From an uncultured Clostridia bacterium (GTDB lineage Bacteria; Bacillota; Clostridia; TANB77; UBA1234): a stretch of 64,000 bases of DNA. The stretch lies in the NCBI GenBank assembly GCA_934149405.1, contig CAKPEV010000004.1:62001-126000 (forward strand), read 5' to 3'. Below are positions 17,272-26,467 of this stretch, piece by piece. The notes beneath the pieces are model-generated. The model was not told the origin of the DNA and searched no databases. It worked only from the letters and a program-made list of their open reading frames with translations. Within the stretch, counting starts at the first letter, position 1. Every line of letters starts with the position of its first letter. A program made the translations under genes and the position numbers.

Positions 17272-18960
17272 TTACAAGCTTTTCTTTATATCCTTAACAT
17301 TAAATTGAATTCGTTGCACATTATTAAAAACGTTTACATCCAAATAGTGTAAAACGTCTATTTTATCTCCTATCTTTATACTATACTGCTTATCTCCCAT
17401 ATTGAATGCAATCGCATCATATAAATTACTTCCATCTTTTAGTAGAAGTTTTAAATGCTTGTTGTTAGATAATGCTCTGATTCCATCGACTTTTATATTT
17501 TTATAAATGAACATTGGCATTGGATTTGCCTCACCATATGGCTCTAGTATTTCTAATTCGTTTATTTTTTCAAATGATATATTTTCAGAATTAATATATG
17601 AATCAGCCTTTATGACCGGAATAATTTCTTCAGGCATATTTTCTTTTGCGTAATCATTAATATCTTTTCTAAAGTTTTCAAATTCATCCTTCTTCATTGT
17701 AAGACCTATCGCCATTTCATGTCCACCAAACTTTAGTAAATCTTTCGAACAAGAAGAAAGTGCTTTATGCAAATCAAATCCTTCTATACTTCTTCCCGAG
17801 CCTTTTCCCTCTTCACCTTCAAAACAAATTAATATTGATGGTCTATAATACATTTCTGTTATCTTAGATGCTACTATTCCAATAACCCCGTGGTGCCAGT
17901 TTTCATTTCCTACAACAATAACTTTATCATCATATAATTTTTGTTCTTCAATTATTTTCACAGCTTCATCCATAATGCGTTTTTCAACTTCTTGTCTTTC
18001 TCTGTTTATTTCATTTAGCTCCATCGCTATCTTCTCTGCTTTTTCATAGTCATCTGTTAATAACAATTCTAATGCCAAGTCTGCTTTTCCCATTCTTCCA
18101 CATGCATTCATTCTTGGAGCTATTCCAAATGAAATTAAGCCAGAATCTATTTTTGTATATCCTGACAATTTAATTAATGCTCTAAGTCCCACATTTCTAG
18201 TTTCCTTTACTAGCATTAAGCCAAATTTAACAATAACTCTATTTTCACCCACTAGTGGAACTATATCTGCTACCGTTCCTAAGCAAACGATATCAAGATA
18301 CTTTAAATATCTTTTTCTATCTAACCCTAATCTTAATGAAATTGCTTGTATTAATTTAAATGTAACACCAACACCTGCCAAACTATTAAATGGATATGTG
18401 TTATCCTTTCTCTTTGGGTCTATAACAGCAATCGTATCTGGTATTTTTTCTGGACATTCATGATGGTCTGTAACAATAACTTCCATTCCTAAAGATTTTG
18501 CATACTCTATTTCATCATACGCCGAAATACCACAGTCAACCGTTATTAGCAAATCTGTTCCTCTATCGTATATTTTCTTTAGTGCCTCATTATTTAATCC
18601 ATATCCCTCTTCAAGTCTGCTAGGCAAATAATACTCGACATCCATTCCTAATTCAGTTAAGAACTTTTTTAATACTGCAATGCTTGTTATTCCATCCACA
18701 TCATAATCGCCATATATAGTAACTTTTTCTTTCTTTTCATTAGCCTCTATTATTCTATTTACAGCTATCTCTATATCGTTCAATAGAAAAGGATCATTTA
18801 AATCATCTATCTTAGGATGTAAAAATTTTCGAATTTTCTCATGTTCCTCTATTCCTCTATTCAAAAGAATTTTTGCTACTAATTCTGAAATATCATTTTC
18901 TTGCATTGTCTCTCTTACTTTTTCTTCATTTGCTTCGCAATATTCCCATTTTTTTATCAT
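17272..18960 (-). CDS. recJ: Single-stranded-DNA-specific exonuclease RecJ
   Basis: 5'-3' exonuclease on single-stranded DNA used in recombination and repair. The DHH domain shows motif I YGDYDVDGITS near residues 80-90, motif II LLITVDCGI and motif III VTDHHECP; the DHHA1 domain contains GHHGVIG-like WHHGVIGIVASK and GGHEMAIG. The OB fold is at the C terminus. At 562 residues it is the normal RecJ length and lacks the extra C-terminal region of the longer Bacillus type. The start is the ATG five bases after AGGAG. Confidence 0.93.
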   Translation of the reverse strand: MIKKWEYCEANEEKVRETMQENDISELVAKILLNRGIEEHEKIRKFLHPKIDDLNDPFLLNDIEIAVNRIIEANEKKEKVTIYGDYDVDGITSIAVLKKFLTELGMDVEYYLPSRLEEGYGLNNEALKKIYDRGTDLLITVDCGISAYDEIEYAKSLGMEVIVTDHHECPEKIPDTIAVIDPKRKDNTYPFNSLAGVGVTFKLIQAISLRLGLDRKRYLKYLDIVCLGTVADIVPLVGENRVIVKFGLMLVKETRNVGLRALIKLSGYTKIDSGLISFGIAPRMNACGRMGKADLALELLLTDDYEKAEKIAMELNEINRERQEVEKRIMDEAVKIIEEQKLYDDKVIVVGNENWHHGVIGIVASKITEMYYRPSILICFEGEEGKGSGRSIEGFDLHKALSSCSKDLLKFGGHEMAIGLTMKKDEFENFRKDINDYAKENMPEEIIPVIKADSYINSENISFEKINELEILEPYGEANPMPMFIYKNIKVDGIRALSNNKHLKLLLKDGSNLYDAIAFNMGDKQYSIKIGDKIDVLHYLDVNVFNNVQRIQFNVKDIKKSL

Positions 18961-18995
18961 ATCTTCTCCTTCTATCCATAATAAACTTTGAGTCA

Positions 18996-19024
18996 ATTTT
19001 ATATCAATAATATGCTTTTTTCAA
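18996..19024 (-). promoter_or_regulatory. Promoter of the recJ-rel-MBL operon
   Basis: TTGAAA, a 17-base spacer and TAAAAT on the minus strand, about 35 bases before the recJ start. Confidence 0.55.
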
Positions 19025-19046
19025 GTTCGACACCGCGAAAAATGAG

Positions 19047-19081
19047 AAAAGGTGACAGAAAACATTTCTATCACCTTAATT
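19047..19081 (-). terminator. Terminator after the amidohydrolase gene
   Basis: AAGGTGA and TCACCTT close a 15-base loop, followed by TTCTC and further Ts on the minus strand. Confidence 0.65.
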
Positions 19082-19082
19082 A

Positions 19083-20354
19083 TTAATTAAATAACCTTCT
19101 TGTTACTCTATTACATTCTGTTAATATTTCTGCCTCATCAACATTTTGTATTACCCTATTTTCCATAACTATGTTTCCGTCGATTATGCTTGTTTCAACA
19201 TCGTCTCCAGAAACTGAATATGCTAATGTTGAATATATATTATGAATTGGACACAAATGAGGTTTATTAGTGTTGATTATTATAATATCTGCTCTCTTGC
19301 CGACTTCTAAAGAACCAACTTCACTATCTATTCCAAGTACTTCGGCTCCTTTTATTGTCGCCATCTTAAGTACATCTTCAGCAGTTATTGCAGTTGCACT
19401 GTTATACATACCTTTTTGCATATATGCAGCAAGTTTTATTTCTAAGAACATATCCAAGGTGTTTGTACTTCCTTGTCCATCTGTACCGAGTGCTACATTT
19501 ATTCCATTTTTCAATAATTTGGCTGTATTAGCAAATCCACTTCCAAGTTTCATATTACTAACTGGATTATGTACAACACCTCCACTTATTTCTTTTAAAA
19601 CTTCTATATCCGCATCGCTTATATGAACGCCATGTGCTAACATTACATGATAATTAAACAATCCTAACTTCTTTAAATATTCAGTTACTGATGATAAATA
19701 TGTATTATTTATATAATTAATTTCGTCCTTTGTTTCTAGATAATGTATATGTATTGGTGTTCCAAGTTTATCTGCTAATTCAATTCCTTTTCTTATCGTC
19801 TCTGGAGGACAAGTATTAGGTGCATGAAGTCCAACACATACTTTAATTCTTCCTTCGCATTTATTATGATAATTGTTATACAAAGTTTCTGTTTCTTCAG
19901 CTTTTTTTATCATATCTTCGCCTTCACCAATGATACATCTAGATAATATTGCTCTCATTCCTAGTTGCTCTGCCATTTTTGCAATCTCATCTTCAAAGAA
20001 ATACATATCATTAAAAGTTGTTGTTCCGCTTTTAATCATCTCTATTCCTGATAACATGGAAGCCCAATATGCATCATCGGCAGTCATTTTATCTTCTATT
20101 GGCCACATTTTCTTTCTAAGCCAATCATTAAGGGTCAATTCATCTGAATATCCTCTAAATATAGACATTGGTACATGAGTATGTGCATTAATTAAACCTG
20201 GCATAACAATTTTATCAGTTGCATCTATAACTTTATCTGCTTCAACATCTGCATTTCCTATAAAAGCAATCTTTCCATCTTCAATTAGTAAATCTGTTTT
20301 AACAACATCTGATACCATAGAAACAACGTATCCATTTTTAATTAATATTTTCAT
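19083..20354 (-). CDS. mtaD: Amidohydrolase, MtaD type (adenosine-derivative deaminase)
   Basis: A 423-residue metal-dependent deaminase of the TrzN/ATZ group. The metal ligands are seen in NAHTHVPMS, HIHYLETKDE, AHGVHIS and GTDGQGSTN; the C-terminal composite-domain strand returns as IDGNIVMENR. The family includes 5'-methylthioadenosine/S-adenosylhomocysteine deaminase and 5'-deoxyadenosine deaminase, which salvage by-products of SAM enzymes. Which adenosine derivative is preferred cannot be told from sequence, so the symbol is provisional. It follows ylbF by about 20 bases in one operon. Confidence 0.85.
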   Translation of the reverse strand: MKILIKNGYVVSMVSDVVKTDLLIEDGKIAFIGNADVEADKVIDATDKIVMPGLINAHTHVPMSIFRGYSDELTLNDWLRKKMWPIEDKMTADDAYWASMLSGIEMIKSGTTTFNDMYFFEDEIAKMAEQLGMRAILSRCIIGEGEDMIKKAEETETLYNNYHNKCEGRIKVCVGLHAPNTCPPETIRKGIELADKLGTPIHIHYLETKDEINYINNTYLSSVTEYLKKLGLFNYHVMLAHGVHISDADIEVLKEISGGVVHNPVSNMKLGSGFANTAKLLKNGINVALGTDGQGSTNTLDMFLEIKLAAYMQKGMYNSATAITAEDVLKMATIKGAEVLGIDSEVGSLEVGKRADIIIINTNKPHLCPIHNIYSTLAYSVSGDDVETSIIDGNIVMENRVIQNVDEAEILTECNRVTRRLFN

Positions 20355-20373
20355 AGCTTTCCCCTTTCATCTT

Positions 20374-20709
20374 CTACTCTATTATATTTTTTAAACCTTC
20401 GCTTATTATCTTATATATATCTGATAGCATAACGTCCACTTTTACTTCTTTATCAAAAAATTCTTTTATTTTTACATTGCTAGCTAATATTTGATATAAG
20501 TTTTGTAACTTTTCCATCTTTTCGGCTTCTGCTTCTTTACCTTGCATTAAAAGTGATTGCACTTCCATTTGCTTTTCTCTAAATTCTTTTATTAATTCTT
20601 TGCTTTTTTCATCTTTATATACTTCTTCTTTTATAGCTATATATTCTTTTACTTCATCGCTATCTTTCATTGCTCTAACAAGCTCATGTACTTTATCATA
20701 TGGATTCAT
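20374..20709 (-). CDS. ylbF: YlbF family regulator
   Basis: An 111-residue, largely helical and charged protein of the YlbF/YmcA (DUF964) family. In B. subtilis YlbF, YmcA and YaaT form a complex that promotes RNA processing by RNase Y and affects competence, sporulation and biofilm formation. The Gln/Glu-rich middle helix with FREKQMEVQSLLMQGKEAEA is the typical core. The start is the ATG after AGGAGG; a longer in-frame start would overlap the ribosome site. It heads a two-gene operon with the amidohydrolase. Confidence 0.85.
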   Translation of the reverse strand: MNPYDKVHELVRAMKDSDEVKEYIAIKEEVYKDEKSKELIKEFREKQMEVQSLLMQGKEAEAEKMEKLQNLYQILASNVKIKEFFDKEVKVDVMLSDIYKIISEGLKNIIE

Positions 20710-20740
20710 ATAAAAACCTCCTAAAAACATTTATATTATG

Positions 20741-20769
20741 ATTATCTATCAGTTTGTATGAATTGTCAA
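20741..20769 (-). promoter_or_regulatory. Promoter of the ylbF-amidohydrolase operon
   Basis: TTGACA, a 17-base spacer and GATAAT on the minus strand, about 30 bases before the ylbF start. Confidence 0.75.
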
Positions 20770-20859
20770 GCAACATAAAATCAATTATAAACATATGTTT
20801 TTTCTTCGTATCTTTTATATCTAATCACTGTTTCTGAATTCTAAAAAATCAATTGCAAA

Positions 20860-20890
20860 AGAATATTTTTACTAATATGTGTGTAAACTA
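20860..20890 (+). promoter_or_regulatory. Possible sigma-G type promoter of the ger operon
   Basis: AGAATA, an 18-base spacer and TAAACTA resemble the forespore sigma-G pattern (TGAATA, CATACTA). Germination operons are normally sigma-G dependent, but the match is partial. Confidence 0.35.
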
Positions 20891-20923
20891 TTTTCAAAAT
20901 ATTTATATTTTAGGAGATATAAA

Positions 20924-22543
20924 ATGAAAAATTTTTTTAAGTTTAACAAACCAAAAGATTCATATGAGTTTCAAATAAAAGAACCCGAATTACCTATTGC
21001 ACCTAAATACGACAAAAATGAAAATATATCTACCGATTTAAGCAAAAATATAGAAATAATAAAAGACTTTTTTCATTTTCCTACGTCAAATGATTTTAAA
21101 ATGAGAAACTTTGAAATCAAGATAAATGGGAAAGAATATAATTCTATAATTATTTTTTATGATGGACTTGCCGATTCAAGCTCTATAAATACTGGTATTA
21201 TCAAACCACTTATAAAAAACATAAACTTTGAATCTAAAAGTATTCTAAAAACTGAAAATAAAGAAAATCTAAAAAATATTATATTAGGAAATATGCTTAT
21301 CCAAAGCCAAATCAGCCTTGTCGAAAATTTTTTCAAATTAATAGACAGTGTAAATCATGGAGAATGTGCTTTACTTGTCGAATCTTTAGATGTTGCTATT
21401 GTTTGCGATGTTAAAAAGATTCCTGATCGTAGTGTAGACAAATCGCAAAACGAAATGACAATTAAAGGTGTTTCGGAGAGCTTTGTTGAAACTCTAAGAA
21501 CCAATACGGCTTTAATTAGAAAATATGTTAAAGATGAAAATTTGATATTTGAAACTTTGGAAGTCGGAAAAAAAGGAAAAACAAAATGTGCTATATGTTA
21601 TATATCCGATATTACAAATGAATCTATAATTACCGAAGTAAAAAGAAGAATTAATTCTGTTGACATTGACTATCTGATTGATAGTGGCGAATTAGAACAA
21701 TTTGTAGAAGATAAAACATACACTTTAAATCCACTAATCCTTAGTACAGAAAGACCTGACAAAGTCGCTTCTAGTTTAATTGAAGGTAGAGTCGCAATTA
21801 TGGTTGAAGGAAGCCCCAATGTATTAATAGTCCCAGCCGTATTTTCGGATTTCACGCACTCTCCCGAAGACACATATATTAGACATCCATATGCACTGTT
21901 GCTCAGATTTTTTAGAGTTCCTGCAGTATTTCTTTCAATATTCTTGCCAGGGTTATATATTGCAATAACAACTTTTCATCAGGAAATGATACCAACAGGT
22001 TTACTATTTTCAATTGCAGGTACAAGAGAAAAGGTACCTTTTCCAATGCTTGTTGAATTATTAATTATGGAGACTGCTTTTGAAATAATAAGAGAAGCTA
22101 GTATCAGAACGCCTGCACCTGTCGGTCCCACACTTGGCATTGTCGGCACGCTTATTCTTGGGCAAGCAATCGTCAGTGCAAATATTGTCAGCCCAATTTT
22201 AGTCATAATCGTGGCTTTAACTGGAATTAGCACCTTTGCTATTGCTAACTTTTCGCTCAACTATAGTTTCAGAATAGCACGATTTTTCTATATATTGCTT
22301 GGAGGTTCATTTGGATTTTTTGGAATATCCTTAGGGTTATTCGTACACCTTTGTCTTCTTTCCTCAACAACGTCATTTGGTGTACCATATCTCACACCTC
22401 TTTCGCCTATTAGAAAAGGTTTTCTAAAGGATGATATTTTCATTTCACCTCTTTGGAAGCAAGAAAAAAGACCTATATTTTTAAAACCAAAGCTCATGGA
22501 CAAAGAACCTAAAATATCTCGTAAATGGGTTAAAGGAGGCTAG
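20924..22543 (+). CDS. gerKA: Spore germination protein, GerA/GerKA subunit
   Basis: The A subunit of a germinant receptor in the spore inner membrane. The 539-residue product has the long N-terminal soluble half of the family (about 1-290, containing VESLDVAIVCDVK and PDRSV), followed by four or five membrane helices, with the conserved PFPMLVELLIMETAFEIIREAS and TLGIVGTLILGQAIVSANIVSP blocks. The C-terminal tail is basic. The start is the ATG behind TAGGAG rather than a weak upstream one. It is the first of four genes in one operon; the germinant cannot be predicted. Confidence 0.93.
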   Translation: MKNFFKFNKPKDSYEFQIKEPELPIAPKYDKNENISTDLSKNIEIIKDFFHFPTSNDFKMRNFEIKINGKEYNSIIIFYDGLADSSSINTGIIKPLIKNINFESKSILKTENKENLKNIILGNMLIQSQISLVENFFKLIDSVNHGECALLVESLDVAIVCDVKKIPDRSVDKSQNEMTIKGVSESFVETLRTNTALIRKYVKDENLIFETLEVGKKGKTKCAICYISDITNESIITEVKRRINSVDIDYLIDSGELEQFVEDKTYTLNPLILSTERPDKVASSLIEGRVAIMVEGSPNVLIVPAVFSDFTHSPEDTYIRHPYALLLRFFRVPAVFLSIFLPGLYIAITTFHQEMIPTGLLFSIAGTREKVPFPMLVELLIMETAFEIIREASIRTPAPVGPTLGIVGTLILGQAIVSANIVSPILVIIVALTGISTFAIANFSLNYSFRIARFFYILLGGSFGFFGISLGLFVHLCLLSSTTSFGVPYLTPLSPIRKGFLKDDIFISPLWKQEKRPIFLKPKLMDKEPKISRKWVKGG

Positions 22544-22547
22544 ATAA

Positions 22548-23636
22548 ATGGAAGATGCTAAAATAGGAGTATGGGAATGTATAGCAACGATAGGCTGCGT
22601 AAATATTATACCTCTTGTACTAGCCATACCAACTTTTACTGCACAAAACTTTGGCACCGGAAGTATGTTTCACACAATTTACTCAATTATAATTGGAGCA
22701 ATTTCATTAGGTATTTTATTCAAACTTTTCTTTAAGTTTCCCGGAAAAGATTTTTTTGAAATATCCGAATACGCAGGTGGAAAATTTCTAAAATATCTTT
22801 CGTATATTATTGTAATAGCTTATTTATTAACATCAACTGTTATTGTACTAAGTGAATTTAACGAAAATATAAGAAATATTTTATTTAAAAACGCTCCATC
22901 CGAATACGTATATTTGCTTTTTATAGTAGGAATGTTTTTTGGCGTTTTATCCGGTGTTAAAGGAATATTTAGAACTGGTATGATTATAGGACCAATTATT
23001 TTATCAGCACTAATTTTTATGTTCTTTGCATTATTTGAAAACATTGATACTACAAATTATTTTCCTGCTTTCGGAAATAGTCTCTCAGACTTTTTTGTAA
23101 AAGGTGGTTTCAGAATAGAAATATTTGAAGGATTGTTTCTAATTCTTTTAATGGGAGGACAATTAACAAATGTAAAAAAGGCATCTATTGGTTCATTTAT
23201 ATTAGTATCATTTATAGTACTATTGGTTTCAGCTTTGCTTTTTGGAATAATCCCTTACCCAACAACCCCAGAAAATTATTTTCCGTTCTTTGAACTAAGC
23301 AGACTTATTAGCTTTGGCAGATTCGTCCAAAGAGTAGAAGCATTATACACATTGATTTGGCTTTTAGCAGTATATTTATATATATCTCTCGATACTTCAT
23401 ATATCACTCAAATCTTATCTAAAGCTTTTAATATCAAGTATCCAAAAAGAATTATGCTACTTATTTGCATGTTGATATTCGGCATAACGCTACTACTCAA
23501 ATCATATATAACCGTCTTGGCTATAAGAAAAATTTTTATAACTTATGTAATACCGTTTGCCGCCTTTTTATATTCTTTATTAATTATAATTATAGCTAAC
23601 GCAAAACTTAGGAGGAAAGAGAATGAAAAAATTTAA
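22548..23636 (+). CDS. gerKB: Spore germination permease, GerB/GerKB subunit
   Basis: An endospore germination permease of the APC-related GerAB family: 362 residues, ten predicted membrane helices and the opening KIGVWECIATIGCVNII-like first helix. In known receptors the B subunit binds the germinant. It starts five bases after the GerKA stop with AAAGGAGG just before that stop, and its last 14 bases overlap the GerKC gene, so the three are translationally coupled. Confidence 0.92.
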   Translation: MEDAKIGVWECIATIGCVNIIPLVLAIPTFTAQNFGTGSMFHTIYSIIIGAISLGILFKLFFKFPGKDFFEISEYAGGKFLKYLSYIIVIAYLLTSTVIVLSEFNENIRNILFKNAPSEYVYLLFIVGMFFGVLSGVKGIFRTGMIIGPIILSALIFMFFALFENIDTTNYFPAFGNSLSDFFVKGGFRIEIFEGLFLILLMGGQLTNVKKASIGSFILVSFIVLLVSALLFGIIPYPTTPENYFPFFELSRLISFGRFVQRVEALYTLIWLLAVYLYISLDTSYITQILSKAFNIKYPKRIMLLICMLIFGITLLLKSYITVLAIRKIFITYVIPFAAFLYSLLIIIIANAKLRRKENEKI

Positions 23637-24786
23637 AATAATTCTTATAATACTTCCAATCTTTTTATTATGTGGGTGCTATGGCAAGAATGAACTTGAT
23701 GATTTGGCATATGTTATAGCTATTGGAGTTGATAAACTTTCCGGCGATAATAACAAAGAAGTTTTAGCGACATACCAGGTTGCATTGCCAGTTAAATTAA
23801 TCGGTGAAAATACTGATACAGGGAAAGATGTGTTTACAACATTTACAGTACAAGCAAAATCATTAGATGAAGCAAATTCCAAAATAAATTCTTTAGCTAG
23901 TAAAGAATTAAATCTATCGCACACCAAGATGATACTATATTCTGAAGAACTTGCCAAAGAAAGTTTGGAAGGTCACATTAATTCCTTCTTAAGCAATCCT
24001 AACGTGCGTCCTAAAACTATAATATCAATTTGTAAAGGGAAAGCCAAAGATTTTTTAGAAAATATAACCCCAGTTCTAGAAACTAGTCCTGCAAGGTATT
24101 ACGAACTTATCTTATCATCATTCAATTATACTGGTCGACTAGCAGCAACAGAAATACTAAACTTCTATGTAAACAGTAAAGCAGATTATAAAAGTCCTAT
24201 TGCCATAATGTCTGAATTAACTGAAAACGATGAAGGAAAATTTGGAGGCTTAGCTGTTTTTAGAAATGAAAAGATGGTTGGCGAAATTGATGAGGAATTA
24301 GTCGTTTGTCATTTAATTTTAACAGGCACCCTTAGTAAAGATATCATAACGATTGATGATATTGAAGACAGTACAAAAACATTAACATTGACATTAAAAC
24401 AATCGAAAAAGCCAAAAATAGATGTCAATATAAAAGATAATGTCCCATATATTGATATTAACGCCTTTCTAGACGTTCACTTAGAGTCAAATGGCGGAAA
24501 TACAGACTATTTAAAACAAGAGAATAAAGATAAATTAAATGTTATACTATCTGAAAAAATAACAAAGCATTTATATGAGTATTTGAATAAAACAACTGAA
24601 CTTGCTGTCGACCCAAGTGGTTTCGGTAGATACGCAAAAGTAAAATGTCTAACCTATCCTCAATTCAAAGAATACAATTGGCCAGAAATATATAAAAACT
24701 CAAAATTTACAGTAAAAACTAATATAGACTTAAATGTTGCGCAAATTGTTTCGCATTCAATTCCTACACTAGATAGTTCAAATTAA
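23623..24786 (+). CDS. gerKC: Spore germination lipoprotein, Ger(x)C family
   Basis: The lipoprotein subunit of the germinant receptor. The N-terminal leader ends in the lipobox LLCGC, with Cys19 as the expected lipidated residue, and is followed by the typical ELDDLAYVIAIGVDK start of the mature protein. The 387-residue length fits the family. It overlaps GerKB by 14 bases. Confidence 0.92.
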   Translation: MKKFKIILIILPIFLLCGCYGKNELDDLAYVIAIGVDKLSGDNNKEVLATYQVALPVKLIGENTDTGKDVFTTFTVQAKSLDEANSKINSLASKELNLSHTKMILYSEELAKESLEGHINSFLSNPNVRPKTIISICKGKAKDFLENITPVLETSPARYYELILSSFNYTGRLAATEILNFYVNSKADYKSPIAIMSELTENDEGKFGGLAVFRNEKMVGEIDEELVVCHLILTGTLSKDIITIDDIEDSTKTLTLTLKQSKKPKIDVNIKDNVPYIDINAFLDVHLESNGGNTDYLKQENKDKLNVILSEKITKHLYEYLNKTTELAVDPSGFGRYAKVKCLTYPQFKEYNWPEIYKNSKFTVKTNIDLNVAQIVSHSIPTLDSSN

Positions 24787-24803
24787 TTAAAGGAGTTAAT
24801 AAA

Positions 24804-24971
24804 ATGACTATACCAAATCTTATAATTATAGCACTCGACATACTCTCGTTTTGCTATGCAATCCCATATGCTAACTGGGAATATAAACAAAAAAATGTTG
24901 CAAGCACAATTATTATATATATAATTGCACTTGCAACTGCTGTTACAACGATCTCTCATTTTTTCTATTAA
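24804..24971 (+). CDS. 55-residue membrane peptide ending the ger operon
   Basis: A short frame I translated directly: MTIPNLIIIALDILSFCYAI begins it and SHFFY ends it. AGGAG lies nine bases before the ATG and 17 bases separate it from the gerKC stop, so it looks translated within the ger operon. Two hydrophobic segments (about 3-22 and 33-52) are joined by a short polar loop NWEYKQKN. Its last four bases overlap the end of the convergent secG. Small GerD-independent accessory peptides (called D subunits) of two membrane spans are known in some Bacillus ger operons; this one may be analogous, which is inference. Confidence 0.6.
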   Translation: MTIPNLIIIALDILSFCYAIPYANWEYKQKNVASTIIIYIIALATAVTTISHFFY

Positions 24972-25201
24972 ATTAACATTAATGTGCTTGACGCAATTGT
25001 CAAAACTATGAATGCTATACCAAAATATTTAGTTAATTTTGCAAGTTTAGCATCTCTACTAGCACCTATAGAACCACCTTTATTTGAAGAACCAGTAATT
25101 ATATTTCCATCTTCTTTGCTATCTTGCAATAATACTAATATCATAACTACAATAGCTGAAAAAATTTGTAATACAGTTGTCAATGTTTTTAAAAATTCCA
25201 T
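24968..25201 (-). CDS. secG: Preprotein translocase subunit SecG
   Basis: The small SecYEG subunit: 77 residues with two membrane helices (about 8-26 and 55-75) joined by the family loop VLLQDSKEDGNIITGSSNKGG. The start follows AAGGAGGAG. The gene is alone, with its own promoter, and ends inside the last codon of the convergent 55-codon gene. Confidence 0.93.
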   Translation of the reverse strand: MEFLKTLTTVLQIFSAIVVMILVLLQDSKEDGNIITGSSNKGGSIGASRDAKLAKLTKYFGIAFIVLTIASSTLMLI

Positions 25202-25234
25202 ATTTTTACTCCTCCTTGTAACGATAACATAATC

Positions 25235-25263
25235 ATATTAGCACATAATCTTTTATTTTGCAA
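25235..25263 (-). promoter_or_regulatory. Promoter of secG
   Basis: TTGCAA, a 17-base spacer and TAATAT on the minus strand, 35 bases upstream of the start. Confidence 0.5.
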
Positions 25264-25274
25264 TAGCATTTTAC

Positions 25275-25303
25275 TTGTTTTTTAGTCAATATTGTGCTAT
25301 ATT
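25275..25303 (+). promoter_or_regulatory. Promoter of trmL
   Basis: TTGTTT, a 17-base spacer and TATATT, divergent from the secG promoter. Confidence 0.45.
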
Positions 25304-25338
25304 AGGCGTTATAAGCTAATTGAAAGAAGGAATTAATT

Positions 25339-25833
25339 TTGAAAATAAATGTAGTACTTGTAGAACCAGAAATACCTCAAAACACTGGAAATATAGCAAG
25401 AACTTGTGCTGCCACTGGGTGTAAGCTTCATTTAGTACACCCTCTTGGTTTCGACATCTCAGAAAAACAAGTTAAAAGGGCTGGGCTAGATTATTGGGAT
25501 AAAGTTGAAATAGAAGAACACGCATCATTTAAAGACTTTTTAGATAAATACCCACCAGCTGAAAATATGTATTATCTAACAACAAAAGGTCAAAAATGTT
25601 ATTCTGAGGTTGATTTTAATAAATATGATGAAGTTTTCATCTTATTTGGAAAAGAAACTAAAGGGCTACCAGAGGACTTTTTGCTTAAACATATGGGAAA
25701 TGCAATAAGAATTCCGATGAAAGAAACTCTACGTTCTCTTAATTTATCCAATTCTGTCGCAATCGTTGTATATGAAATACTTAGACAAAGTAACTTCGAA
25801 AATTTACAAGAAATAAGCAATTATTTCAATTAA
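25339..25833 (+). CDS. trmL: tRNA (cytidine/uridine(34)-2'-O)-methyltransferase TrmL
   Basis: A SPOUT (knotted) methyltransferase acting on the wobble ribose of tRNA-Leu species. The 164-residue product has the family blocks PEIPQNTGNIARTCAATG, LDYWD, FGKETKGLP and the C-terminal IPMKETLRSLNLSNSVAIVVYE knot. The start is a TTG eight bases after GAAGGA; no ATG lies near. It is a single gene; its substrate tRNA-Leu(CAA) is encoded about 11 kb away in this window. Confidence 0.93.
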   Translation: MKINVVLVEPEIPQNTGNIARTCAATGCKLHLVHPLGFDISEKQVKRAGLDYWDKVEIEEHASFKDFLDKYPPAENMYYLTTKGQKCYSEVDFNKYDEVFILFGKETKGLPEDFLLKHMGNAIRIPMKETLRSLNLSNSVAIVVYEILRQSNFENLQEISNYFN

Positions 25834-25880
25834 AAAATTAATTTTGAATTTATAAAATTTATTTCTTTTAAATGTGAATA

Positions 25881-25917
25881 GGAGTATAACATTTTAGTGT
25901 TATACTCCATATTTTTT
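25881..25917 (+). terminator. Terminator after trmL
   Basis: GGAGTATAACA and TGTTATACTCC form an 11-base stem followed by ATATTTTTT. The 3' arm and T tract lie inside the last codons of the convergent CYTH gene. Confidence 0.8.
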
Positions 25918-26391
25918 AGCTAACGATTGATTAGTATAATCCATATTGTTTGTAACTTCACCAATTATTTTTATAAAATCTGGTATATCGAACTTTTGCT
26001 TTTCATTTTTAAGTTCAACTTCCATTATTGCTGTAGTTTTCCAAAATGGATAGATATCAATCTCATATTTAATTCCATTACCTTTTACTATATATCTAGT
26101 TTTCTTTAGTGAGATTACTTTGCTCTTTTTCTCTAAAAATCTCTCATACTCTGCTTTTGAAATTTCCTTTTCAATTTCTATTCTTGTAATTCCTGATACA
26201 CTCTTTTTAGCTGTATGATAATACTTAACCTCATTGCCTATCTTCATTCTTCTAACTCTATTACCAAAGCCAGACTCATTTTTTCCTAAATAAGTCTGAA
26301 CAATATATGCAATTTTACATTCTGTATTTTCTGCAATCCAATTTAAATCGGGCATTTCTATTAAGAACTTTCTTTCTATTTCAAGTGCCAT
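25900..26391 (-). CDS. CYTH domain protein (inorganic triphosphatase/adenylate cyclase-like)
   Basis: A 163-residue CYTH-fold protein opening with LEIERKFLI, the ExExK signature that binds divalent metal and triphosphate. Later paired basic and acidic strands (RVRRMKIG, RIEIEKEIS, IKYEIDIYPFW, AIMEVELKNE) complete the tunnel. Most short bacterial members hydrolyse tripolyphosphate; cyclase activity is less likely. GGAG precedes the ATG by eight bases. It has no obvious functional neighbour. Confidence 0.85.
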   Translation of the reverse strand: MALEIERKFLIEMPDLNWIAENTECKIAYIVQTYLGKNESGFGNRVRRMKIGNEVKYYHTAKKSVSGITRIEIEKEISKAEYERFLEKKSKVISLKKTRYIVKGNGIKYEIDIYPFWKTTAIMEVELKNEKQKFDIPDFIKIIGEVTNNMDYTNQSLAKKYGV

Positions 26392-26437
26392 ATAATTTTC
26401 TCCTACTCCTCTTTCTACGATGTACTCAGATAAATGC

Positions 26438-26466
26438 TAAATGCCAGCTTTAAAAGCTGGCATCAA
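26438..26466 (-). terminator. Terminator after the carbohydrate-binding protein gene
   Basis: TGCCAGCTTTAAAAGCTGGCA is a near-perfect hairpin three bases beyond the stop codon, with a T-rich minus-strand tail. Confidence 0.7.
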
Positions 26467-26467
26467 A

